Origin: Torymus aiolomorphi
Taxonomy: Eukaryota; Arthropoda; Insecta; Hymenoptera; Torymidae
Assembly: GCA_036365515.1 (NCBI GenBank)
Contig: CM070873.1
Span: forward strand, 222,444,876 to 222,508,875
Length of the DNA stretch: 64,000 bases
Direction of reading: 5' to 3'
The position numbers and the translations under genes were made by a program. Under the pieces are notes generated by a model. That model saw only the letters and a list, made by a program, of their open reading frames with translations, was not told the DNA's origin and did not search any database. This document shows positions 13,075 through 26,400 of the stretch, in pieces; within the stretch, counting starts at the first letter, position 1; the number at the start of each line of letters is the position of its first letter.

Positions 13075-15398
13075 AATTAAATAATTCTGCACGTAAAACA
13101 TACTTGAATAACAAACATTTTTATAGTGTAGAAATTCATTTATTCACATGTAATCATACTACAATGATTAATTTGAAAAGTGTCGATTTTAAAATTATCA
13201 GTGCATTCAGCAAGTGTTTGTTGTAATTAAAATACATAAAATATTATAGAAATAATCAAATTAATTCGATTTTTTAATTTACAATTCTAAATAATGAATT
13301 AGAAGAATAAGAAATATATAAATCTCGAAACGTACAGAATCGTATAATAAAAACTGATATTGAAGACTTCAGTATTAAAGAATAATAATCTGAAGCGTTA
13401 TAGAATAAAATTCAAAGTAACGATGGATATATTACAAAATTAAAATAACACGATGTTTGAGACTTCATAATTTCGATTCAAAGCACGTGAAATGTGAAAT
13501 AAATAAAACTCATGTTAATTATACTAACCTTAACAAAATTACAAAGACGATTATTCAAGTCGACTGCATTATTTAATTAAATGAATCAATACACTTTTAA
13601 ATTATTTAAACTGTTATTTCATTCACAATTAACAAAACTGCACTCCAGAGTAAAAAATTGTACCGGGAGCAAACGAGTCGCTATCTCTTCTAAGACCGCT
13701 AAGAAAAGCTGAAGGAAGTGCGGGTGGGGGGTGTTTAATTTTAACGCGCTAGAATTAGAAAAGCCTGAGACGCGCCTATTGGGGTTTGTATAATCGAATT
13801 GCAGCACGATAAACTTTTTGAATACCGAAAATAAAGTGATTTTCTGATTACTCGCGATGCAAATAATTAAAGTTTGTGTAAATTATTATAACACCATTTA
13901 TTTTGGATAAATAAATAAAATTTTGTTCTTTTGTAAAATAAATAAAATGAGCAAAAAGAAGATTTTTACAAAGTATAATTTATTAATTTAATTATTTATT
14001 ATATTATATTAGAAATTCATTTATAACTAAAACAAGTCTTTTTATGTTTACAATATGCAACTAAAAACGAAAAACTTCGAGCACAGCTCAATGTTAACAT
14101 AAACATAACGAAAATAAATCACATATCAAATATAAATATGTACATATCAACTGAGCTCATGATGTACGCAAATCATCATTTACAAAGAGACATAAATTAC
14201 CACTAATAATTGTATTTTTTCAGTTTGGCAAAGAAGTGGCCGTTGTGCGGCACCATATAAAACATTATCTTATACCATTTTGTAATATATAATATTACAG
14301 TCAATCCTTACGTAGCCTATCTACGATATAATAAAAATTTGTTTTCCTTTTTCATTTTTACAAAAATGTTCGTGAAAAAGTAATAATTCTTTTTGGAGTA
14401 CTGTACACTTAGGAAGGCGATTGTGAACAAATTCAAAGAGACTCCTTACTTTTCTGTTTTACTTTGCTCTTTTAGATGACGCGGATGAAAGAGCATAATT
14501 TACGTTGACAATTTACAAAGCACGCGCAAGATTTTATAATGTACGCATAAATAGTAAAGCATACAAAATTCATACACTTTCTCCTTTTTTCTGTACACAT
14601 CACTACCTAAAACAGCACCATTGATGACTTATAACAATTCATTTAGACACCTGGATGATCGAAACTTCATGAATTCTTTAAAAAATATAAATATATTCAT
14701 AGCTTATCGAGACAAACTTTAAGTATCTGGAATGATGAATATTACAATTCTTATTCAAAATAAGAGAGATATTGGAACTAAGGACGGTTGCTGTTATTTT
14801 TTTACAGTGTCATGAACAAGAAAAAGTATTTGTATAATATTAAAGTAAAAAAATACTACAAAATATTTTATTAACTTTTCAAGTCTTTAGAATGCCATTA
14901 GGAACTGTCCACATAACGCCGAGCTGCGACTTACCTCTTATAGACTTTGTCGCTGGTTGGTTGGTTTGTAAATATTGACCACTCAGCGACGAAGTCTACA
15001 AGAAGCAAGTCGCAGCTCGGCATTATGTGGACAATCCCTTACAGATAAAGAATATTATTTTCTTTAATTGTTTTGGATTAATGAGACGAAACGATTTTAT
15101 CACATTATATAGTGACTCAGAACTCCAACGTTTTTAATATTGTTAAGAAACAATTTCTAATATTCGTGTTATTAAATTCAAAATTAAAATCTAAATTTTT
15201 AAAACATTCAACATAAGATAGTTGTAAAAAATGTATAACAATTAATTATGTATAACAATATACTTCTTACATTTAATTATAAATTTTAATCAGTTTAATA
15301 AAAATACGTCATTTACTATTCAAATGACGGTATTTTTCAGGAAAGCTACGCTTCCTTATAAGCCTCTTTCATAGAAATTTAATTTAAACGTCATTCTT
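13075..15398. other. AT-rich intergenic region
   Basis: No exon-like sequence was found. A minus-strand frame at 13619-13807 has no recognisable domain. The only structured object is the short inverted-repeat element at 14892-15046. Confidence 0.55.
14892..15046. mobile_element. Short MITE, PIF/Harbinger-like candidate
   Basis: The ends are inverted repeats of about 30 bp: left GGAACTGTCCACATAACGCC and right GGCATTATGTGGACAATCC, the latter complementary with a few changes. The inner part of each arm is also paired (CTTATAGACTTTGTCGCTG with CAGCGACGAAGTCTACAAG). A TTA trinucleotide sits outside each end, and a 3-bp TWA duplication is typical of PIF/Harbinger elements. There is no coding capacity. 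The class assignment is tentative. Confidence 0.7.
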
Positions 15399-17472
15399 TT
15401 AAGATACTTTCTTTGTGCTGTTTACATCACCGTTTAATTTCTCTTCTGATTTTGGAGGTAACAAACACAATCGAAGATGACTGCTGATATCCTTAACAGT
15501 ATTAATAAGATTACAAATGATTACCGACGGTGATTCATATTCATTTGGTACAATGCCATCAACAGATGATTCGAAGAAGCTAAACAGGGGAAACCAAATC
15601 CTCGTTCTATTAGAGTCACGTTGCATTAGAGCTTGATTATTCGCCAATGTGTGGTAATATAAGAACAATCGAGAAGTGATGTAAAACGCGACGAAAACAT
15701 CAATAGAATAATGTTCATGTGCAGCGAGTATGAAAAATATACCAAACATGTTGAGCATCCACGTAAATGTATGTACAAAGTACAATGTCCTTGGAGTATC
15801 TATAAAATACAAAATATATTTTACAAAATGTTTATTTTAACTAATTTTACTTCCTCTAAATTTCTCTAAATAAAAATCTAATATAAATTTAAAGGTGATC
15901 AAATTAACCATACAAAATTTTAAATTAAGCCTTGAATTAATTATTAAGTACAAAATTGATTGTATTCTCTGAGTAAATTAATAATAGTACTTTTAGGCTT
16001 CATTTCAAAATTCATGACTAGTTTTTTTTATGAGATAAAATGATTATAATTTAGATTTTAAACTGCAATCATATATAAAAAATATGATTATTTACCAATA
16101 AAATAATTTCTTAATTAATATATATATTACATAAGAATTTACTTACATTCAGTGATAAAAAAGTTAAGCATAGTCAATGCAACTGTATGACCGCTAAACA
16201 TATAATCTCCACATGTACGAACACCTTGAATAGACATGCCAGCACCTCTCCATATTACATAAGCCATTTCTATCTTGTTATAAAGTTCATTGTAAAAGAT
16301 ACTGTAAATAGAAAGATCTTTAAAATTATATTCTAATTGTAAATAAAGTTATAAGTATATATATATTTTTTGCAATATAGTTAGAAAACATAATAACAAC
16401 AAAAAAATATATTATGGATATATATACTACTATGCACATGTGTAGTTAAATAAAATCATTGAGGCATCATAACATTTTCTCAAACAAGAAATTAAATTAT
16501 TTTTGCTTACGCTGCATCTGTATTAGGAATATTTCTTGGTTGGCATTGTAAATGTGCACCTGGTACAGACAACGAGGTAATCAGCATCGTAACACATCTC
16601 AGTAGGAATACTGTACCAGACAAAGCAAAAAATCTTCTTAATAATATGAATCTGAAAGTTAAAAATAATATTAATGAAGCTCTTTATACATATACATGGC
16701 AGTGATTAATTATGCTTACCTGTATTTATGAAAAATAAGAACAAGTAGCCACAAAGCAAAAAGTAATGTTCCAGTTACTTCACACATATCAAAAGCCCAT
16801 GGTATGTGAGGTACATTATCTAGGAAAATATCTGGCAATGGAGGATATTTTTTCATGTCAGGCACTCTGTCATGAACTATAACCATCACAAAGGCAGTAA
16901 TCCAAGTTACAATAAATAAATAACCTAAACTAAGAAAGGTTTTCCAAATTTCTGTTGGTAAGTGAGAAGCAGTTCCATCTTCAGAAATTGATGCAGAATA
17001 AAACTCATGATCAATAGAACCTTCATTTGTTCCTCCACTAAGAGTAACCTAAGACAAAGATGATTTTTGTAGCAACATAACAATAAGGATAAATTAAATA
17101 CACATATAGAATAACTATTTTAAAAGAAATACATACATCATTATTCTTTGAAGTAAAAAAGTTTTGAGACGAAAACAATTCTACATGGCCCAATTCTAAC
17201 AAAAGTGACACATTTTCTCTTTGTAACTGTTTAATGCTAATATATAATCTCTTGATGACACCAATTCTAAAATCTGCCATTATTTTTAAGTCATCTTCTC
17301 TCAATGTTAATAATGCCTTGCCATCAATTTCATGTTCCTTAAATTTTTCAATAGTTTGAGGGTCTCCATGACCCGTTTGTGTCAACCAACTCACTACATC
17401 ATTAATACTCCAGTCCGTGACAACTTTTGGTCTCATCTTGGGTCTTGCAGTTGATTTATATTCTTCTTTCAT
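15399..17472 (-). CDS. SAMD8: SAM-domain sphingomyelin synthase-related protein (SAMD8/SMSr)
   Basis: Five coding exons on the minus strand: 17472-17137, 17048-16720, 16651-16511, 16301-16147 and 15799-15399. They give 453 residues in phase. An N-terminal SAM domain covers about 21-87 (begins [10 protein letters not shown]). The six-span sphingomyelin-synthase core follows, with family signatures [19 protein letters not shown] and [24 protein letters not shown] at 299-308 supplies His307, and HEHYSID supplies His350 and Asp354. Together these form the His-His-Asp triad of lipid phosphate phosphatase-like phosphotransferases. SMSr proteins reside in the ER, make small amounts of ceramide phosphoethanolamine and help restrain ER ceramide. 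An acceptor 8 bases before the ATG shows that a 5' non-coding exon exists upstream. Confidence 0.95.
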
Positions 17473-20400
17473 TGGAAACCTGCAATTAATATATTTATTA
17501 ATATTTGAAATAATATATTAATATTCAAATTCAGCAATTACACTATTCTATAATTAAACACAATAATTCAAATAATCTATTTACTAACAAGATTATACAT
17601 TTAAAAACTGGGTTCACCCTAGTCTGTTTTCAATGATCAAAAGAAATAGACTGACAGAATTCTCCATCTTTAACGAGTCATGTCCATCTCACCTTTATCT
17701 CTAGAAACTCTGAGTATTATTCATGTTAATCTTTGACAAAGGAATTGCTTATTGTTTAAAACTATTGAAATTTTCATAGGGTAAGGAAAAAATACTTTAT
17801 CAAGACAAAACAAAAATACTGCTTATGCTCTAAACCATGCATATAAAAATTGTACACCATAAAGTAGTAAGTAGCACATAACTGTACATAATCATGAAAG
17901 CAGACCCAATTTATGACTCAATGTTATTGACACTTACTTTTCCAGTTTCTAAATGCTTTTATGTAAATTAAATTTTCATAAACTGAAACATTATTTGTTG
18001 ATTACATCAAAATTGTCATTCTAAAAATTGATAAAATGACATAGAAAATGGAAAAAATACAGTTTTTCTGCAATGAAAGAAAGAAAAAAGGCTTACTATT
18101 ACGTATTACTTTAGTAACGATAACAAAGAGATAAAAGACATATTTTTATCGGTGTATTTCATAACCTCTTGCTATATCTCTTTGTGTATGTACAATATAC
18201 ATACGTGATTTGATGTTTACCTGTATTTTGTCATTCGATTGTCCGTCCAATATTAACTCTTGCCAATGTCCTTTCTATACTTCGTGACGTTCATCGTCTC
18301 GGTATATTTGAAATCTTCTTCAAAACAGAATAGAATTGAGCCCTAATGAATTTGAATTTTTTACTTTTCAATCAATTTCCCTTTCATAAAATCGTAAGCC
18401 AGAATATTTGTCTCCGTCAAAATATTTGTCTTTGACTAGCTGCAGCTGGACACCATCACTGCGCGACGTTGCCACATTTCTAAATAAGGATTCTCAACTT
18501 GACAAAAACAGCAACGTGCATGCAAAAGGCGCCAATTTTTAAATTTCACATGGTTAGAGAATAAAGCAAAATTAAAAAACAAAGATAACAAAAATTTGTT
18601 TAATAATATTTCGAAAAATAACAAAAAATGGGTAATTTAAAAAATTACGTTTAATTTATATAGGTGTTTTAATAAAATGTTTAGTTGTTTAAAAAAATTC
18701 TCTATATATTTTATTTGTAAAATTGTAAAAAGGATTTATTTTGAATAATACTTATAGCTTTTTATAATTAATTCTCAATAATAAAAATATATTTAATACA
18801 AAGATGCTGAATTTTTAAACTCTTAGACACACATAAATCTATCCGATTGAAATTACAAGACATGCGATAATATTTATCTGGATAATATATTTTAAATAAT
18901 AGAACGAGAAGAATTGATGAAAAATTAATTCTTAAAACAAATTAATGAAAAAAATAGAAAAAAGTGATCTTGAAAATTTCGGAGCAACTGCTACGAATTT
19001 CGCTATTTTACCCGCCACGCGATGGCCCCGTTGCCCCCCCCCCCCCCGCCCACGGCACCGCTCACGACTCCTCATCGATCTCGAAAGTCGATTGCGCGAT
19101 CGAGATCGACGCAGACGATCGAAGCCCGTATATACACGCGCATGTGCGAAAGATGGCGAGCTAGTGCAGCTGCCACATCGAGGTAGCTATATATACACCG
19201 AGTCGGTCGGGATCGGCGCGACGGGTCGACGACGGATCGAGGCGACGCAGCGCTCGCGCTCCTCGGACGGCCAGCGAACCCTGACTCGTCGGCCGCGAAT
19301 GTTTTTCTAGGAGAGACGTCAACCTGTTGCTCGCCCCGCAGGCGCTCGCAGTTGCGCCGTGCGCGCGCGTCTCTCCCGCAGCTCCCACGCGACCGTTATC
19401 TCCTCTTCGCCGTGCGTTTCGCGCGAGTCTCTGCAATTCGCGTCTATTGTACATAACTCTTTCTGCAATGCGTCGATACGCTCCTCTCTCTCTCGTGGGT
19501 AAAAGTTCGAGTGGGTGACGTACTGGCGTGTGTGCGCGAGCGCGCCCGTGTGTGTGTGTGTATACATATATACGCGTGTGAGGGGCCGAGTGTTTTTGTC
19601 CCTCTCCGCAAGTGTATGTGACTGTGCTTCGTTATCCTAGTGAGCCTGCGTGGGAATCCCGACTGTTTTTGGCAAAGAATTGAACGGAAGAGGCGCACCA
19701 GAACGTCGGCACGTCTGCAGTCAATCGTGCGCAGGATGACGAGGGGACCGAGGACGAGCACGAGATTTTCGGCCCGCTGACAAGTAGGTGCTGCTGCGGC
19801 TGCTGTTGCAACCCCGGGTGTAGGTGTCCTTTGTGCGCGCACTCCTCTCTCCGCAGGCTTTTCGCGATTCGCTTTTGAAAGGGAAATGGTTGTATACCTC
19901 GGCCAGATTCTTTATCCATATCAGGCTCGACCTATACGCATTCCAAGTAAAATCCTTTTTAAATTGTTTAAAGACAGCCGATGCCGGGCGTCGGGCCGAT
20001 TTTTAATACTACCAGGAACGATTTAAAAGCTGTATATGGCCGTGGACTCCCTATATGTTTAGGCATTTGAAAACTAACCTCGAACGAGCGAACGTTGAGG
20101 AGAAAGTATAGCCTCTCTGCGAACTCTTTTACTCCCTGTTTGTTGTTCTTTTTTACATGCCTCGCTCCTGCGGTCACCAATATTTTTCCTCCACGACCGA
20201 CCGATTGACGTTAATGCTATGCGCGCGACACTTTAAACACGCGTTTTCACTTTGATCGAACAGGATTAGCGCTTTCATCTGTCAATCCCCGAACAGTTTA
20301 TCTGCTTGCGATCTGTTGCATCGGAGTAACGACTTTATTGAGATTGCATGTATCTTTAACTTTTCAAGAATTCAAGTCTTACACGTGATAATTATAGAAG

Positions 20401-23400
20401 AGCAAATAAAACATTCAATTTACACATTTTTTATGTATAGGTAGGTAGGTATGTAAATTTACAATTTTTATTATTGTACATCTATTAGCGAAATGTATAA
20501 CCAACCGTTATTAACATCACATTAAATCGCATCGAAATATTTTCCATTCCACGCCAAGAATAAACAAAATAATTCGAAAAATCATCGCACGAAATAACAA
20601 CCGCGAGCGGAACTGACGAATTAACATTGTATCAAGCTATAAAACGAGCATCGCTAATTACCCGTTCCCATGCTCTGAAAGTTGTTTATTCGAGCACCTG
20701 CTAGTGTGTGCGCTACATATATAACGCACATCCACCGCGCAAGAAGTGACATCCTCATTAAAGGCTTCCTCGTGCGCTCGAAAACGCTCTCCCCCGGATA
20801 TTCTCGCCCCGCTCTTTCACCAAAACACCTGCGGATCTAAATCGTATGCAACCAATTTTTTCCGGCCTGAATTCCCACCCTGAATAACTTTGAGACGCGC
20901 TCGCACGATTTTACCGGTGCAACGTCGATCCTCAATTTAACCGTGTAATAAATTTTCATTGTTCTCAAGTTGTAGATACTTTTTTATTTTATAATTAAGA
21001 TTAATTTTTCAAGTTTACGTAAATTCGCTGCATGTGGAACACCCCATTTCCTAATTATTTCACAACCGATTATGTAAATGATATGACCTAATTAATGGGT
21101 CTTCCTAAATTACTAGGCATTCAATTATACCCATGACGTATACACTTAACAGCATCTATTAATAAAATGTATTTTTATTAACGTAATTGTTTAAAATGAC
21201 TAAAAATACGCATCAATTTTAATTGATATCGCTCTATAAGTTTTTCTTTGATCAAAATTGAGCTCACGTTGTTGCGGAGCACGCTGCATTAACTGATGGT
21301 TCTTCTGTCATTTTCCTCACTATGTACATAAGTCGTTGAATTAATCCTTCACCGGAAGTACAGCGCTTCTTCCTACGCTCTTTAATAAATTTAGTACCGT
21401 ACTATATTCTCACTCGTTCTCTGACGTCAGCTATTATATCTTTCATAATTAATTTAAGAACGTATAATTATAATGGAATGTAATCGAAGTAATATGGATT
21501 TAGTAATTTTTATTCGTTACTTTCAAAAAGAGCCTATTTATCAATTAATTCTTATATAAAAATCCGCTTTATCGAATTAAAATTCATAAAAACTCCAAAA
21601 CGTAATTAAGTTTAGAAATTGCTACATACTTTCACTTCCTTTTGAATCAGGAGATATGGAACAGCGCTCGCATACTGCCAGATTGCTATTGAATTCTATT
21701 GAAAAGCATGCTTGAAAAATTTAGATTGGCAAATTCTAACGACAACTGTTGTACTTTAGACGGAGCTTTGTCACACGAGGACTTCAGGATGCACCAGCAG
21801 CCTCAGCTGCAGCTCCAGCCGCCGCAGCAATCGCAGCCCCCGCCGCCGCGGCACCACCACCAACAGCATAGTCATCAGCACAATCATCAGCACAATCATC
21901 AGCATAACCATCAGCAACAACACCAGCGACAGCAGCAGCAACAACAGCAGCAGCATCATAGCCGGCGGAAGAAAAAGCGCGTCAACTACGGGACGCGCAT
22001 CGTCGAGCTGGCGCGCGCGAGCAAAGGCTTCGGCTTCACGATATCTGGCCAGCAGCCGTGTATCCTCAGCTGCATCGTGCCCGGCAGTCCGGCTGAGCTC
22101 GCGGGTTTGCGCGCCGGCGATTACCTCGTCGCGGTCAACGGTCTGGGCGTCGCCAAAACACCGCACGAGGACGTCGTCGAGCTGATCAGTTTCACGCCCG
22201 GTATACTCAGACTGCAGATCGCTGAGCACTATTATAGCGATTCGAGCGACGAAGCCGTGGTCGCGACCAAAGCACGCTCGGCCAAACCAAGATATAGGTC
22301 GGTATCGATGGAAATCATGTATGTATCGCTTTTTATACTTTTTTACTGTAGTACGAAAAATTGTAGAATTCGTAGCTCATGCGTATTTTTTTTTTCTTCA
22401 CTATTAGTTTTTTGAAGCAGTAATTGAAGCCTTATGCCTGATACGTATAATCACTCAACTGGCAATGTAATTTTTTTTTTTTTTTTGTTTTATACTTTTC
22501 TGAAGAATGATTTTTAGCTGCAATATTTATTAATTTCAAAATCCATTAATAAATGTGCATGTGGCATTTTTTGAAAGACGAAATTTTGATCTCCATTTCG
22601 TTTAAAATAGAGCAGCAACGCCATGTTGTACATCAATATAGCAACTCTTTGTACTTCAAGAATGATATTTAAAATGTAGGGCAAAGTAATAAATTCAATT
22701 ATATGATAACAATTTTTTAGAAAAACGTGAACAACATTGCGCCTGTCATTTACCTTGCGTACTTCCCATTTTATAATTTTTTTTTATTTCTACCTTAAGG
22801 TGATGCGATACCCACGCTATTACTCAATTCTGGGTTCCCGTTTTTCTCCTTCAATTTTAAACTTTTTGAAAAAAACTCTTTGACACGTTTTAAGAGAAAA
22901 ACGGGAACCCAACTCTGAATAATAGCGTAGATATCGCATCACCTTAACTTTATTCTTGTTATTTCTAATACCTGCTACAACGAGTTGATTTAAGGTGGCT
23001 CATGCGATTTCTTATAAAAAAGCAGATACATCTTAAACTTAACAAATATGTTCTTTAGACATTAAACTTTCGATCTGTACTAAGAATATTGTAGGTCAAC
23101 GACCAAATTATCGAAAAAACTGAGTTTATAAATAGGTACGTTTAACACATAACCTTATGGGAATGAACAGTTTATTGCTTCGTAGTAACTTGTAAAAAAG
23201 CAGTTTTTAATGTACAATATATGAAATTAAAGATTTTTTTGTGAAGAATCTAATGATATCATCAGAATTATAGGTTAACGACCAAACAAAAAAGATATTA
23301 ATAATAAACGTTACAAATGTGCTACTGCGCATGCGCACTGCGACCAGTCATATAAATGTAGCGACAAATTAGCAAAGTTTTTACTTATTTATAAAATCTT

Positions 23401-26400
23401 TTTTTTGTTTGAACATTTAGAAGTTATTTACAATAAATTTACGTAAAATACGTTAACTTAATTTGGCAATAATAAAGAAGCCCCTTGCGGGGCCCTGACT
23501 TGATACGGCACCAAACGCATGAGCCACCTTAATTTTAAAAAATTTGAGCTAACGAACAATAGTAATTAACTAAGTCTATTTTCACTTACTTTAACAGATC
23601 GAGATCGAGTAACGCATCAGGAAGTTCGGGCCCTGCTCCGTCGCATTATAGAATAGCCAAGGTTGTCAGAGATTTGCAAAGCGGTGCAATGTTCGAAACA
23701 AGTACTGCCAGAATTGTTTCGAATCCGCACAGGTGGAATATGTCAAGCCCACTGCCACCACCACCACCGCCGTCTTCGAGAAAGCGCGACTCAGAGAGGA
23801 TTGTCCACAGAGCTGTGCTTGGTTACCTCGGTACCATTGACATTCCCAGTCATCTGCACTCTGTGTCGATGATGTCGTTAGTTAGAAAATGTATCAAGAG
23901 AATTAAGTCTGAAAAACGTAATCCGACAACGGTACGCAGGATAATCAACGATATTTTGAACTGTAGGATTAAGATTAACTAAGAAAATGGAGTGCCATTA
24001 AATGTGATTAAAAAGTCGTAGATTTAGTTTTCAAATTATCTAATAATTTTTCATGATTTAAAATACAAAAGTATCGTATGAGTGTACATTTTCTTTCCGG
24101 TTTAATTGTATCTAGAAGTTATAAAACTAAAACCATTAAAAAATACTTCTTTGAATTGTATAACATTTAAGAAAAATGTCCAACTAATAATAAGCGTTTG
24201 AGGTACAGTTGTCATAAAATTATTATCAAGAAATGTGTTTTTAATTCCCGAACTTAAGCGTGAAACATTTTGTTGTGAAGGGTTGTAAATATACTTTCAA
24301 ACTAGTAAAATAAAACTTGAGAGCGAGCTTTTATATCGGCGGCTTCATAAAAAAGGTACAAAGTCAGAATCCCCTTCAAAAAGCTACTACCTCAAAAATA
24401 TATATTTTCAATTAAACTTGTGAATACAAATATAGATCTCGGATCATTTTTTATGAAAAAAAAAGAAAACTCGTGATATAAAAAAATTTCTTATTTGAAT
24501 TGGCTAAGAGTAAAAAATCTGGTTGTGAGTTACCCCCTTTTTTTAATACGATTCCAAGTTTGTTCCTTTCCGAAGCGGAATCTCAATTCGTACCTGTGAT
24601 AACTTGATAAAGTTCAACATTTGTCAGTATATTTCGTGTGATTTTACACTTAACGTTGATGTAGCGTAACTTTTGAAAGAATCAGCATTTTTAACTTCGA
24701 GAAAACCAGTTGAAAACTCGTTTCCGCTAGTTTTATTTTCTGATTTTAAATTTGATATTGGACTCTTCCTAATTGACTAATTCGCTTGAAGTTAGAGGTT
24801 CAAAATACATTTTTTGTCTAAATTGGGGAATTATATAATATGTATTACAAATTTTTCTCCCAAAAAGCGATAAAATTATTCGTTTAAATTCCCAACAAGC
24901 GTTTTTAACTTAAAAGTAAAAAGAGCACATCAATCAAATAAAACTTGACTTTATTATTCAGAACACATAATTGAACTAAATTTTCTTTTGTTGTAGGTTT
25001 TATTGACAATTCACGTAGCAAATATAAAACTAGCTAATACAGAAGGTTGCGTAATAGCTGAATATCCTTCATACCGCATCGTTTATTGCAATTCTTTCTC
25101 GAATGAGGACAAGATGCACTTCGGTATTCTCACGAAATCTATTCCTGATACAACCGAGGAATTGAGTGAAAATCAGGATAACGACGTATCAAATTCATGC
25201 CACGTTTTCAAGATCTACTCAAAACTAATAGACCACGCAGTACATGCAAACACCTGCATGGATTTTAGCTTTACTTGCACGAAAGCCAGCGAGCACAACA
25301 ATGCCTGCCAGGAATTTCCTACGAGTTGTGATGGTTTGGTTGGTGCCATACAGACGTTATATATTGCGGATACAGCCGAAGGTGATGTTAATCTCTTCGA
25401 TAACAGACGGAACCATCGAGAAGCTCCGGTATCCCCTCAGCCTAGTAATGTTAGTACTTCTACTGCTCATTCGAGTAATAGCGACTCTGGGATTGGTTTT
25501 AAAGATGATTGTCGATGTCTTTCTGAAAGAAATTTAAACGCGGAATTTTCTCCAAGCTATCACGAAAGGGTAATCATCATCAAATTCATAATAATTATGA
25601 CTTTTTATTGTTACTCTCTCGGTTATTTGTTTGAATAATATAAATTTTTTACTAAACAAAACTAATCCAAGTAACTTTTGCTTTCTCTATATCTGTCTTT
25701 AGGATTCTGCTTAAAATGTTTTATTGAAATTAAATTAAATATATATTAAAACAATTTTTTATAATTTTTACTTATTAAGGATTTCTTGCGTTAAACTAAT
25801 GTGACTACTTTTGAAAACGTTAGTTTAAGGGAGAAAGTTTCAAGTTAAGATATGTTCCAATTTTTTTATTCATAAAATAAACAGTATTTTACTGTAATAA
25901 ATTTAATACCTAGTATGTTAAAATCAATACGAAATTATATGTTTACCAACATTATCACGTTTTCCATTAGTTATACTTTTTAATTTTTTATTTTCGTTAA
26001 TAATTTTCAGAAATTCAATATTCTTTAACTTATTACTTAAAGGTGGTCATTGTATTAATTGATAAAACTGAAAAACGAATTGAAATAATAAAAAATTCGA
26101 AGTAGAAATCTGTAATAACTCTGGCAGTTGTCATACTAAATCTATTACCGGCCAAGTAAATTTAATATTTTCGAGGCTACATAAAAAGAAATACTTCAAA
26201 GTTTACACAAGAACAAATTGATATTTTGACTTAAAACTTTTACAGAACTATGAAAGAACTAAATTTTGGAAATGCAGCTACCACAGTGTAAACATTTTGT
26301 TTAAAGTTAACGCGAAAACAAATTGATATGTTGACTTGAAATTTATATACAGTGGTGGAATGTTGTAAAACTTAGGGGAGTATTTCTTTTGTATAATTTA